From Pedobacter ghigonis (GTDB lineage: Bacteria > Bacteroidota > Bacteroidia > Sphingobacteriales > Sphingobacteriaceae), in NCBI RefSeq assembly GCF_903166585.1, contig NZ_CAESCM010000018.1, forward strand, positions 1 to 64,000: DNA of 64,000 nt. Reading direction: 5' to 3'. Positions 1 through 8,502 of this stretch are shown piece after piece. The position numbers were made by a program, and so were the translations under genes. Position 1 is the stretch's first letter. Each line of letters begins with the position of its first letter. The notes below the pieces were generated by a model. The model made no database searches. It was not told the origin of the DNA and saw only the letters and a list, made by a program, of their open reading frames with translations.

Positions 1-141
1 ATATTCTTTTCTTCAAGATAGATCTGAAGCTCTTTTGGCTCTTTTTCGACTTTGAGTATTTCGAAATAATCCAGAATGCCTTCTGGTAATAAAAAACTGA
101 TAAGGGTTTGTTCGGCCTGATTCAAGGGAATTTGTAATTGC
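1..141 (-). pseudogene. Transposase N-terminal fragment (ISAon1-like)
   Basis: Reading the minus strand from about 141 down to the window edge gives an open frame with the peptide LNQAEQTLISFLLPEGILDY followed by a charged segment. The LLPEG(I/L)LDYF block is typical of the small N-terminal-region protein of ISAon1-type transposases in Bacteroidetes. No ATG precedes it in frame: a TAG stop lies two codons upstream of the homologous stretch. The start therefore seems to have been lost where the element meets the recombinase gene at 172. The rest of the gene lies outside the window. The family name is from memory of the motif and is moderately sure; that this is a broken coding sequence is surer. 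Confidence 0.45.
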
Positions 142-171
142 TATAAGATACAAAAGAAACAAATTATTCCA

Positions 172-1644
172 TCACCCCCAACTTTTCCGCTTGATCCTAT
201 GTTGGGCGGTTTCATTGACTAAAGTGGTTCGAAAACGGTCTCCATCATATACCAATTTTTCAATAAAAAGGGTACTTATCAAGTATCTCTTCCCTTCTAC
301 ACTAGAATTTTCATAAAAAAGATCTAATTGCTTTAAATTATTAATAGCCCGCTCTGCTATTGGTCTTATACTCAAAACTTCTTTATTTTTGGTATTTAGG
401 TCATTTAATTTAGATTCGACAATCGATATTTTTTCATTGCACTCAATTTTTATCGCTCTGAAATCTGTCGCTTCAATTTCGTTATCCAAAAGCAAATCCC
501 TTGCTCTTTCTATTTTCTGGTTGAGCGCCCTTATTTGACCGGAGTATGTTTTACGCTCATCAAGAATAGAGCCTACTTGGTTTGTGTAGGCATCAGAAAT
601 TGTTTCTACGAATATTTCATCAAATCCATTACGCGGTAGGTATTCCATCAATTCTGTAGCGAAAGCTTCATTCACTATTTCGGATTTGAACCTAATGCCA
701 CAAGATGAAGAGCAATGATAGTAGGTGTGGTACTTATTTCTTCCCTTCGAAGCGCTACCACTTAGAGACTTTTCGCAGTTAGGGCATTTTAGAAATCCTC
801 TTAATAGAAGTTCTTCGCGCGTGGCTATAGGCTGACCAAGAATTTTCTTCCTGCCATTTAGGATTTCTTGAATATTAAAGAACATGGTTTCTGTAATCAA
901 TGCTTCATGTAACCCCTTTGCTAAAAATGCATCTTCATTCTTGTATTTAGGGACGAAAACCTTTCCACAGTAAATTGGATTTCTGATGATGGTGTAGAAA
1001 TTGTTCTTACTGCAGTTGAGGCCTTTTTCTCGTGCAGAGAATAATATTTGTTCCCCAGAATAGGTTCCCTCTGACAATTGGTCGAAAATCCATTTCATTA
1101 TTGACGCTTCGGGTTGCTTGATAGCAATATATTTCTTTCCGTTTTCCGCAGTCTTATTAGTATATCCAAGCGGGGCTTTGCCTGTCCATCTTCCTTCTTT
1201 TTTTGCTTGTCTAATGCCTGCTTTCGTATTTAACCCTCTTCTGTCATTCTCAATTTCTGGAGTAGTAAGATAAACGGCTAGCATCATTTTATTTTCCGGG
1301 ACATTTAAATCTAAAGGCTGTTCTATTGCTTGGGGGTCAATTCCCAACTTATTAAGCATAGCAATTGTTTGGTATGCGTCGCTCGTATTTCTGCTGAATC
1401 GATCCCATTTTGTGAACAACAGAAGATCTGTTTTACCTTTATGCTTTTTGAGGTCAATCACCAGCTTTTTCCATTCAGGCCTATTGAAAGTTTTAGCGGA
1501 GTAGTCTTCGACAACTATTTTTCTAATTTTTATGGTGTTTAACTCGCAGTATTTGGTCAGAACATCCTGCTGACTTCTCAAAGAATACCCTTTTTCTGCC
1601 TGCTCATCAGTGCTCACCCTTAAATATAAATCAGCTATTTTCAT
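172..1644 (-). CDS. Large serine recombinase (site-specific integrase)
   Basis: This 490-aa protein cuts and joins DNA at attachment sites through a serine-DNA intermediate and is the likely integrase of the island. The N-terminal resolvase domain begins with YLRVSTDEQ, putting the nucleophile at Ser11. The central recombinase domain contains NRRGLNTKAGIRQAKKEGRW and GKAPLGYTN. A zinc ribbon follows near residues 285-320 (CPNC paired with a CSSSC-containing segment), and then a charged coiled-coil region. Length and domain order fit full-length large serine recombinases. Its start overlaps the end of the small upstream ORF by 14 bp, so the two are probably co-transcribed. A truncated relative lies at 21105-21920, which suggests both came with mobile elements. 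Confidence 0.9.
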   Translation of the reverse strand: MKIADLYLRVSTDEQAEKGYSLRSQQDVLTKYCELNTIKIRKIVVEDYSAKTFNRPEWKKLVIDLKKHKGKTDLLLFTKWDRFSRNTSDAYQTIAMLNKLGIDPQAIEQPLDLNVPENKMMLAVYLTTPEIENDRRGLNTKAGIRQAKKEGRWTGKAPLGYTNKTAENGKKYIAIKQPEASIMKWIFDQLSEGTYSGEQILFSAREKGLNCSKNNFYTIIRNPIYCGKVFVPKYKNEDAFLAKGLHEALITETMFFNIQEILNGRKKILGQPIATREELLLRGFLKCPNCEKSLSGSASKGRNKYHTYYHCSSSCGIRFKSEIVNEAFATELMEYLPRNGFDEIFVETISDAYTNQVGSILDERKTYSGQIRALNQKIERARDLLLDNEIEATDFRAIKIECNEKISIVESKLNDLNTKNKEVLSIRPIAERAINNLKQLDLFYENSSVEGKRYLISTLFIEKLVYDGDRFRTTLVNETAQHRIKRKSWG

Positions 1645-1873
1645 GATCTAATCTTTTTCTGGAATGTCTTTTGAATCCTTTTCTTTTGTCCTTAGTATAA
1701 CGCTCCGGCAATTGACTAAGTGTTTCTTTCATAGATAAATTACTTAATTTATAGATCAGTTCCAAGATCTTTTGAGCTCTATCTATACTAACTACTATGC
1801 TATGGTTACTGAGGATTTTTACCATTTTTTCTGGTGTCATCGATCTTTTCTCTGTAATCTTGTAATAGTTCAT
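1631..1873 (-). CDS. Small protein upstream of the recombinase
   Basis: This 80-aa basic protein has no function I can assign. It contains MTPEKMVKILSNHSIVVSID, an amphipathic helical stretch resembling small proteins often found next to mobile-element genes in Bacteroidetes, and a lysine/arginine-rich tail. Its 3' end overlaps the recombinase start by 14 bp, which suggests translational coupling. It could be a recombination accessory or directionality factor, but that is a guess from position alone. An internal Met (residue 12, before TPEKM) is an alternative start. A perfect hairpin directly abuts the upstream ATG. Confidence 0.6.
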   Translation of the reverse strand: MNYYKITEKRSMTPEKMVKILSNHSIVVSIDRAQKILELIYKLSNLSMKETLSQLPERYTKDKRKGFKRHSRKRLDHENS

Positions 1874-1896
1874 AACCTTGATTTTTAATCAAGGTT
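1874..1896 (-). promoter_or_regulatory. Hairpin abutting a start codon
   Basis: A perfect 9-bp inverted repeat (AACCTTGAT, 5-nt loop, ATCAAGGTT) ends at the base before the ATG of the 80-aa gene. It occupies the place of the ribosome-binding region, so it could restrict translation of the small protein and the coupled recombinase, or serve as an operator. Seen directly; the role is inferred. Confidence 0.45.
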
Positions 1897-2330
1897 CGAT
1901 AGATAATTCAAAATGTTGACAGTAGTACTTGCGTAACTACTATGAATTCTATTTAAGGACATTTATTTAGTTTCCTTTCATTAAAGGGAATGATGAATTC
2001 TTTGAACACCTTTAAGGCTTTCTGGAGGTAATAAGTTGGAGGAAGAGGTTGAAAATGTTAAGAAGAAGTAGAATTTTGGTGTTCTAAAAACATTTCCGCC
2101 TCATGGTAGGGGAGATTTTTAGAACATTCATCTATTAAGAAACAACTGAGTGCTATCAGCAAGATAGTTAATGACTTTTTTATTGAAGATTTGAAACATA
2201 CTGCAGAATTGGCGAAGTAAATATTGAAGATTTTCTAAGTCACTTTTATGTAAAAACTTATGCTATTTGAGGGGGGCGCCGTATCCGACCTAATTTATAT
2301 AATAATCCCTGTCAACAAACAAACTGAGTA
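1897..2330. other. Non-coding stretch upstream of the recombinase operon
   Basis: No convincing gene is present. At 1921-1941 there is a short near-palindrome (AGTAGT ... ACTACT around TTGCG) that could be an operator or recombination site for the adjacent recombinase. On the plus strand, about 2105-2219 is an open stretch ending in DLKHTAELAK and a stop, but with no start codon, so it looks like a coding relic. Confidence 0.35.
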
Positions 2331-2867
2331 TCATCGCATTGAATCTCTTTGTAATTTCGGCTTACATTTTTTTGTACGGGCGTGTGGGCGTATAATTTTA
2401 GCCTTTTTAGCTGTATTATTTAATTGAACAACAACCTCAACGGTATCCCGACAGCAAGTCGCGATGGTTTTGGATTCAATTTTTTTCTGGGCGGGCCTAC
2501 CGTTGGTAGGAAAATTCCTTAGCGTAAAAATAATCATGAAAACCATTCCAAGGACAAAGAGCATAATTGCACTTACGGCTGGAAAGGTAATGTTTTTACT
2601 GTATACACTATCGGTGCTGCTGGTGGCATTTGCCCCGATATTATTTGCAGTTCCGATAATGGCAAATATTCCCCATAGGCAGAAAGCAATGCATGACACC
2701 ATCAAAAACCAGCTCAGATAAAGACAAAACGAGTATTGGATTGGTTCCTCACCAATCATATCCTTCATGAAGGTCAGCGTAAAAGCCAGCACTCCTGTGG
2801 CAAGGGTGAGGATCAGCTTAAGTGCCTCATTGGCATAGTCAAACGATTTTTCTTTCATGTTTCCCAT
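2331..2867 (-). CDS. Predicted membrane protein of unknown function
   Basis: A 178-aa protein I do not recognise. Three hydrophobic segments lie near residues 17-34 (LILTLATGVLAFTLTF), 47-72 (LYLSWFLMVSCIAFCLWGIF) and 95-115 (VSAIMLFVLGMVFMIIFTL). A polar, strongly basic cytosolic tail of about 60 residues follows. The start lies 3 bp after the stop of the ORF at 2871-3353, so the two probably form one transcript. Small multi-spanning proteins in defence islands often act as effectors, but nothing here proves it. Confidence 0.6.
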   Translation of the reverse strand: MGNMKEKSFDYANEALKLILTLATGVLAFTLTFMKDMIGEEPIQYSFCLYLSWFLMVSCIAFCLWGIFAIIGTANNIGANATSSTDSVYSKNITFPAVSAIMLFVLGMVFMIIFTLRNFPTNGRPAQKKIESKTIATCCRDTVEVVVQLNNTAKKAKIIRPHARTKKCKPKLQRDSMR

Positions 2868-2870
2868 TTA

Positions 2871-3353
2871 CTAACAGAATGGCCATATAGGACATAGACG
2901 GCTTAATGCTGCACTAATGTCCAATGAGGTGATCACAGGACCAGATTGGTATTCCATAATTTCACGGGTCAGGTGAATCACACTTCGCTCTAAAGGAGAG
3001 GGGAATTTATAATGAAATGTTGCTGTGTTTCGTCTATAGAATTTTCTTATTTTTTCTCTTCTGCTTGATCTGCCAAGGGTTAAATAAGTCGTACGATGAG
3101 GCACTCGAAAAACTTTTTTAGGATGTTTCATATGAAAGGGTTCAGTATCAGGTGATAACGCTGAACGGCTGACAGCTTCCCTCAAAGTTATGCCCATTGT
3201 ATCCTGCGCGTCTTCGTCCATGGAAAATCCATGACTTTCGAAATTTTTCTTGACTAATGCAAAAAGAGAGGATTCTTTTGATGAGTGTACCAAGGTATCT
3301 GATTGAGGCATTATTGATGTTTTGTTTTGACAAATATAAGATTTCCTCATCAA
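2871..3353 (-). CDS. Hypothetical protein, possibly frameshifted
   Basis: A 160-aa ORF with a basic middle segment (SSRREKIRKFYRRNTATFHY) and no recognised domain. Support comes from tight spacing: its stop is 3 bp before the next gene's ATG. A second minus-strand frame (3148-3435, TTG start) overlaps its 5' half and begins with a plausible N-terminus (MKRIFVTAKSPNQLYHILTE). The two frames could be one gene broken by an indel near 3290-3320, where NINNAS in one frame meets SDTLVHSSKE in the other. Treat both the start and the integrity as uncertain. Confidence 0.35.
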   Translation of the reverse strand: MMRKSYICQNKTSIMPQSDTLVHSSKESSLFALVKKNFESHGFSMDEDAQDTMGITLREAVSRSALSPDTEPFHMKHPKKVFRVPHRTTYLTLGRSSRREKIRKFYRRNTATFHYKFPSPLERSVIHLTREIMEYQSGPVITSLDISAALSRLCPIWPFC

Positions 3354-3518
3354 GTAAACTATCCAGCGGCCGTATCTCGGTCAGGATATGGTATAGCTGA
3401 TTTGGTGACTTTGCGGTTACGAAGATCCGCTTCAAGTAAATTTAGTGATATTTTCATAATATTAATTTTGAAAAATACCAAGGTATTGTATTGGTAAACA
3501 ATGATAGAATATATTAAC

Positions 3519-3945
3519 TACGTATTTCGGCAAATATGCTCGCTAATTCAATATTTATGCTGTTGAGCTTTTTCGGGGCAAGCTGGTAGTTTTTGCCTTT
3601 AGGATCATAACGCTTTTCTTTTACAATTTGATTCGTGAACTTCCTAGTTGGCCATAATCAATGATTGTATTTTGAATCTGAAAAGAAAGATTGACTTATG
3701 AAACGCCTATTTAAAGCTTTTAAGCTTCGTTTAAGTTATCAAACATTTGAATTGCAATCGAGGTTTTTTCTCTATATTAACGAATTTAATTTAAGTTTTT
3801 TGGAGAGGGAACAGGGAAGAAATGGATTTTCATTTGAAGGAAATATTAGTTCAGAAACAAAGGAATAAAATATACAATTTCCGGAATTCATTTTTACGAC
3901 CAGTTTGAAACCGAATCGCCAGACTACTTTTGCTGAGATATGCCC
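3519..3945. repeat. Diverged direct repeat, copy 1 (left of Hachiman)
   Basis: About 425 bp that aligns along its whole length with 7766-8190. Shared landmarks are CGTATTTCGGC, TTTCGGGGCAAGCTG, TTTAGGATCA, AAAGATTGACTT, and AATCGCCAGAC near the right end. Read on the minus strand, part of it encodes a decayed peptide tail, KRYDPKGKNYQLAPKKLNS followed by FAEIRS and a stop, so the repeat seems to derive from a lost coding sequence, perhaps of a mobile element. The repeat fills most of the 587-bp gap between 3436 and 4022. Confidence 0.7.
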
Positions 3946-3947
3946 TA

Positions 3948-3980
3948 TTGTGGCAAATCATTAAATAAACATATATTTAC
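3948..3980 (+). promoter_or_regulatory. Candidate promoter of the Hachiman operon
   Basis: A TTG at 3948-3950 and TATATTTAC at 3972-3980, 21 bp apart, resemble the Bacteroidetes -33 TTG / -7 TAnnTTTG promoter. They lie about 40 bp upstream of the hamA ATG. The match is by eye; there is no expression evidence. Confidence 0.35.
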
Positions 3981-4022
3981 CTCAACTATTTATCTTACAT
4001 TAACCTCAAAATCAATACCTAA

Positions 4023-4967
4023 ATGCCATTTGAAGATTGGTCAGCTCATATCAAGATCAACCGAGCCGAGATTCTGGGACAACTCGATCAGCATTATTTT
4101 GCCGTAAATGACAAGTTGGCCCTTAGGCTATACACGATTAGGCCTTCCGGTACAAGAATGTTGGTCAACGGTCTCTGCGATGCCCTACATAATGCGCTAG
4201 AACATTTCGTTTACAGTGATGAAAAGATCAAACAAGATCCTGGCTGGGCTGCAAGAAATGCAGGTAGGTACTTTGGTGGTAAAGATCCAAGTACCGATGG
4301 GAAATATGGTGAGCTTCTACTTTTTGTACTTGTGGAAAGTGTGTTGGGATGTAAAATGGTTGCCCACAAGCTTAAATCCCTCTCCAATTTTAATGATCAG
4401 GTAAAGGGTGGGGATGGCATATTCATTGGGAATTATGATCACCAGGGTAAAATAAGCCCAGCCTACCTTATAGGAGAATCGAAAGTCACGGCAACTTTCG
4501 GTCATGCACTTGAAGAGGCCCTTAAATCGCTTGATCGGTTTTATAATGAAAATGGCGGAGCAGCATTTTTAGATCAAGAGTTGATTGTTGCACAGGAGTT
4601 TATCGGTCAAGGCCACAATAACATCGATGAACTTTACGATAGACTTACCCCAACTAAGCAGGCCTTTAAGGAACAATTGTTGGTCCATCCAACTTTACTG
4701 ATGTACTCAACTGCAAAATATGCTAATTTTGAAAAAGTAGCTTTGGATTCGAAATCTTTATCAGCTGCGATTTCCAAAGCCCTAAAAGGGCATGAAAAGA
4801 CCTATTTAAAAAGTATAACCAGTAAATCCAGCCTATATCCAAAACCTTTCGCAAGTTACCTTGACTTTTTTATCATACCCTGCACCTCGGTAAATGATTT
4901 CAGAAATGCGATGTTCGAAAAAATACATTACATGCCATACGTAAAACCTGTTAAAAATGGCAAATAA
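4023..4967 (+). CDS. hamA: Hachiman antiphage protein HamA (DUF1837 nuclease)
   Basis: This 314-aa protein is the nuclease subunit of the two-gene Hachiman antiphage system. HamA proteins have a PD-(D/E)XK-like fold that cleaves DNA when released by HamB. The matching residues are visible: Glu97 in GKYGELLLF, Asp131 in KGGDGIFIG, and Glu152/Lys154 in YLIGESKV. Length is normal for the family. It overlaps the hamB start by 11 bp, as expected for an obligate pair made from one mRNA. A Bacteroidetes-type promoter candidate precedes it. I see no truncation. The family call is firm from the DUF1837 motif set plus the adjacent helicase. Confidence 0.88.
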   Translation: MPFEDWSAHIKINRAEILGQLDQHYFAVNDKLALRLYTIRPSGTRMLVNGLCDALHNALEHFVYSDEKIKQDPGWAARNAGRYFGGKDPSTDGKYGELLLFVLVESVLGCKMVAHKLKSLSNFNDQVKGGDGIFIGNYDHQGKISPAYLIGESKVTATFGHALEEALKSLDRFYNENGGAAFLDQELIVAQEFIGQGHNNIDELYDRLTPTKQAFKEQLLVHPTLLMYSTAKYANFEKVALDSKSLSAAISKALKGHEKTYLKSITSKSSLYPKPFASYLDFFIIPCTSVNDFRNAMFEKIHYMPYVKPVKNGK

Positions 4968-7614
4968 TAAACTGATAGAGGATATTTACGAACACCCTGT
5001 TTTAGATAAGGTTATAAACGCGTTGACCTATAATGAGTTTTTTCACAGCCGCTTAAATCTAAAACGAATAGAGATTTCTTTTGATGAATTAAGAAAGGCA
5101 ATTTGGCTAACATCAATTCTTGCCACCAGTGAGAAAGACCTACATCGTAACAAGGCACAATTACTTTCCTCACTGGTTTTTTTGGATAATCCGGACAAGA
5201 CAGACTTCGCCCGAGCAGCTTATATACTTTTTTCAAGGTTGGGAAACCTTACTGGTACCGGACTTTTGAGGTACAACGGAACGCCGTTTGATGAGCTTTC
5301 AGTGGAGCTCACATCCAACTTTTACGATGCTGTGCTTTCTGTGGAACTCAACAATGAGCTTACCGAAAATACTTTGATCAATGGTGAGGAAAGGATTGTT
5401 GCCACGAGATATCAACGGGGGCTCTGGGATCAGTTATCTGCAAATAACAACTTAGTAATCTCAGCACCAACCTCGTCAGGTAAATCATTTGTGGTGAGGA
5501 AATTTGTTGAAGAACAGATCGGCAAATTCGAAAAATACAATGCTGTATACATCGTACCATCGAGAGCTTTGATTAATCAGGTAAGTGAGGAATTCAGAAA
5601 GGACATTACTTTGAGTGATGTTAACATTAAAACAGTTTTCATTCAGGATGTTGAAAAAGACCCGCCGTATAATATCTACATCTTGACTCCTGAACGCTGT
5701 TTGCGGCTACTTAAGATTAGATGGGAAAAAGAGTTTCCTATTGACTTCATATTTGTGGATGAGATTCAGAATGTGGAAGATACCCAAGGTAGAGGAACAT
5801 TATTTGAATATGTATTCAGAGAAATGTCAACACTGTTTCCAAAAGCCAAGATCGTTGCTGCTGGGCCTTACATCGATAAACCAGAACAATTGTATGTCAA
5901 GGTTTTTGAAACAGAAAGCTTACCAATCGTAACCACTGTATCACCGGTTTTTCAGATCAGGACCTCTATTAGACCGCTCGAAAATGAACGCTTAAAAATT
6001 ACAGTGAGTAGTTTAAAAGGGTCTTATAGAAGTCTCGAGATAGAGATATCGATCGATCTCAAAAAGCGCTTTTCAAATATTGGCGTTGGCATAAAGGACT
6101 TAGTTAAGCTTTTTGCCAAGCCAGAGGAACAAAATATAATTTATTGCCCAAAAGGAAATTATACTACAATTTGGGCAGGAAAGTTTTCGGAACCGGATAA
6201 CCAACCACCTGAACTGAGCGGTTCGCTAAAAGACCTCATAGAATTCGTTGAAGAGGAAATACATCCTATGTATGAGCTCATTCCTTGTCTTAAACAAAAA
6301 ACAGCTTATCATCACGGATATCTTCCAGAGATTGTAAGAAAAGAGATAGAATATTGTTTTCTAGAAGGGGCCATCACAAATCTTTTCTGTACAACTACTT
6401 TACTGCAGGGTGTAAACCTTCCTGCCAATAATCTTTTTATTCCAATTGCTGAGAAGCGGAATATAAAACTAACACCATTTGACTTTTCTAACCTGATGGG
6501 ACGGGCAGGTAGGATAAGAAATTCCCTTTACGGTACAATCTACTGTATTGAACGTGATGAGTCAGAGTGGTCTACAGAACTTTACGAGCGAGCCTCCCAA
6601 AAAGTTGTAAAACCTGCAAGTGAGATTGCACTCGAAGATGCTGACGACTTAATCGGAAAGATTCAACAAAAAGTTGGATACCTCAACCATAAGGAAAATA
6701 ATAGCGCTCCAATTTTCTTTCTCCAAAAATACCTACAGGGGAGTGAGGGGCTCGAATCGTTCCTGAATTCCAGGAATATTGATCCTAGGACGATTGAAAG
6801 ACTCTCTGAAACATTGTCCGAAGCTACCTCAGGCCTCAGTATACCCTACAGCTTACTTAGACTAAACCCTTCGATAGATCCAAGGGCTCAGGACGTGCTC
6901 TATAACAGGATTCTCCAAGATGGTGTTGAAGCTTGGATGATTACTCCACCCAGCGAGAATAAAAATTTTAATGTATATCTGGAGGAATATGCGGATCTTG
7001 AATATCGTCAACTTAGCTTCTATCTACAGTTAGAAAGTATTATTGACCGACTAAATGGCATATTTTTGTTCACCGCAGAAGCCTTTTGGGTATACGGTCT
7101 TCCCACTTCCGCTAGACAACTCTGTCTGAATGCTTATAGCTGGCTGCAGAATAAAACTTTTCGAGAGATTATTGATGCAGACCTAAAATTCTATGAAAGC
7201 CATTCTAACGATGAAAAGAAAATAGATAGCACTGATCCCAAACAGGTCAATTATCGAATCAATCAGGTAATAAAGGGTAACAATACCCTTATCACCCATA
7301 TTCTGATCAAATACATGAAGTTGCTGAATGATCTTATCGAGCCCAGTTTGAGCGAACAGATGAAAGAAAGATATAAGTTTTCCCTGGCGCTCCCTACAAT
7401 GCTTGAATTGGGTACAAATGAGGCTGTAGTTATCAGCCTTATTTCAGCTGGAATCTCAAGAAGTATTGCACTAAAGGTGTTCAGGGTATTTAGCAAGATC
7501 AAAAATCCCAATAACTTGACTGTATTTCAATGGATGGCAACTCATGATGAACTTCCGTTGAAACCAATTTACAATAGGTACCTGAAGAGAATGAACCTTT
7601 TAAAAAGATATTAA
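4957..7614 (+). CDS. hamB: Hachiman antiphage helicase HamB
   Basis: An 885-aa superfamily 2 helicase that partners HamA; in characterised Hachiman systems it binds HamA, surveys DNA and unleashes the nuclease upon phage damage. Motifs in order: Walker A APTSSGKS (170-177), Ia-like PSRALINQ (201-208), TPER (244-247), DEIQ at 268-271 (DExH-type Walker B), motif V TTLLQGVNLPA (about 480-490), motif VI LMGRAGRI (513-520). The remaining 365 residues form a helicase-associated C-terminal region. The ATG at 4957 sits inside the hamA stop region, so translation is probably coupled. All catalytic motifs are intact. Downstream lies the second copy of the flanking repeat. Confidence 0.9.
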   Translation: MANNKLIEDIYEHPVLDKVINALTYNEFFHSRLNLKRIEISFDELRKAIWLTSILATSEKDLHRNKAQLLSSLVFLDNPDKTDFARAAYILFSRLGNLTGTGLLRYNGTPFDELSVELTSNFYDAVLSVELNNELTENTLINGEERIVATRYQRGLWDQLSANNNLVISAPTSSGKSFVVRKFVEEQIGKFEKYNAVYIVPSRALINQVSEEFRKDITLSDVNIKTVFIQDVEKDPPYNIYILTPERCLRLLKIRWEKEFPIDFIFVDEIQNVEDTQGRGTLFEYVFREMSTLFPKAKIVAAGPYIDKPEQLYVKVFETESLPIVTTVSPVFQIRTSIRPLENERLKITVSSLKGSYRSLEIEISIDLKKRFSNIGVGIKDLVKLFAKPEEQNIIYCPKGNYTTIWAGKFSEPDNQPPELSGSLKDLIEFVEEEIHPMYELIPCLKQKTAYHHGYLPEIVRKEIEYCFLEGAITNLFCTTTLLQGVNLPANNLFIPIAEKRNIKLTPFDFSNLMGRAGRIRNSLYGTIYCIERDESEWSTELYERASQKVVKPASEIALEDADDLIGKIQQKVGYLNHKENNSAPIFFLQKYLQGSEGLESFLNSRNIDPRTIERLSETLSEATSGLSIPYSLLRLNPSIDPRAQDVLYNRILQDGVEAWMITPPSENKNFNVYLEEYADLEYRQLSFYLQLESIIDRLNGIFLFTAEAFWVYGLPTSARQLCLNAYSWLQNKTFREIIDADLKFYESHSNDEKKIDSTDPKQVNYRINQVIKGNNTLITHILIKYMKLLNDLIEPSLSEQMKERYKFSLALPTMLELGTNEAVVISLISAGISRSIALKVFRVFSKIKNPNNLTVFQWMATHDELPLKPIYNRYLKRMNLLKRY

Positions 7615-7765
7615 TTGGCATGATTGATAATAGTTGTTGATCATCTATTCTGAGCTGTCAGTAATGATTAGTCGGACAATGTTTGGCTTTTAGGCTAAGC
7701 ATTTGCCAATAATTGGATTTTACAATTTTTTAATAAACATTAAAATAGAATTGTGACGCAACAGA

Positions 7766-8190
7766 GTGCGTATTTCGGCGAAAGTATTCTCTAATTCCGC
7801 ATTCCTGCTGTTGAGCCATTTCGGGGCAAGCTGATGGTTTTGATCTTTAGGATCAAAGCACTTTTCTTTTGAAAATTTGACTCACTTATATTCCGGTTAG
7901 CTATAGTCAATAGCAGTATCTTGAGGCTGACAAAAGATTGACTTTTAATGACCCTTTTTAGATTTTCTAAGCATCATTCTATCTGTTAGACAGTTTGAAT
8001 TGTGAGCAAGGTTTTTCTCCTTTATCAGTGAATTAGTTAAAACTTTTGGAGCGGGAAATAAAGAAGAGATGAAAGTTGCGTTCTGATATGTATCTGTTCA
8101 GTGAGGAAGCCATAAGACATAAAATTCCCAGTATTCATTTTAGCGACCGGTTGATCCGAAATCGCCAGACGACTTTTGCCGATATAGATA
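7766..8190. repeat. Diverged direct repeat, copy 2 (right of Hachiman)
   Basis: Partner of the repeat at 3519-3945, same orientation, roughly two thirds identical by eye. On the minus strand it preserves more of the ancestral peptide: EKCFDPKDQNHQLAPKWLNS followed by AELENTFAEIRTLLRH, interrupted upstream by stops. The repeat accounts for the middle of the 888-bp gap 7615-8502. I see no convincing gene in that gap; a plus-strand ORF at 8076-8381 starts inside the repeat and looks non-functional. Confidence 0.7.
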
Positions 8191-8502
8191 TCTCAATTAT
8201 AATGGAATTTGTAAGGTCTTTGAAAGAGTATATTCGATACAACATGCTGTTCAGGATCTTTTTTAGTTCCACAGACTTTTTGAAGATTAGAAAACCCTTA
8301 GTAAAATGTAGTTGTTTTTCGATGGAGAGGACTAAGATTAGCCCGAGAAAAATATGTTGTAAATTAAATCACCCAGACTAATTAAAATCTTGATAATTTC
8401 AATTGCAAGGGTTACTGACAGAAATTTTCCATTGTTGTTGTCCGTCTTTTTTATCTGTTTTTTCATTGCCGTGTAATTAGTACCCGGCAAATAAATACAA
8501 AA

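Noticed and set aside
8076..8381. Plus-strand ORF of 101 aa right of the Hachiman genes
   Set aside because: It begins inside the degenerate repeat, has unlikely composition and no neighbour support; the counterpart region in repeat copy 1 is not open.
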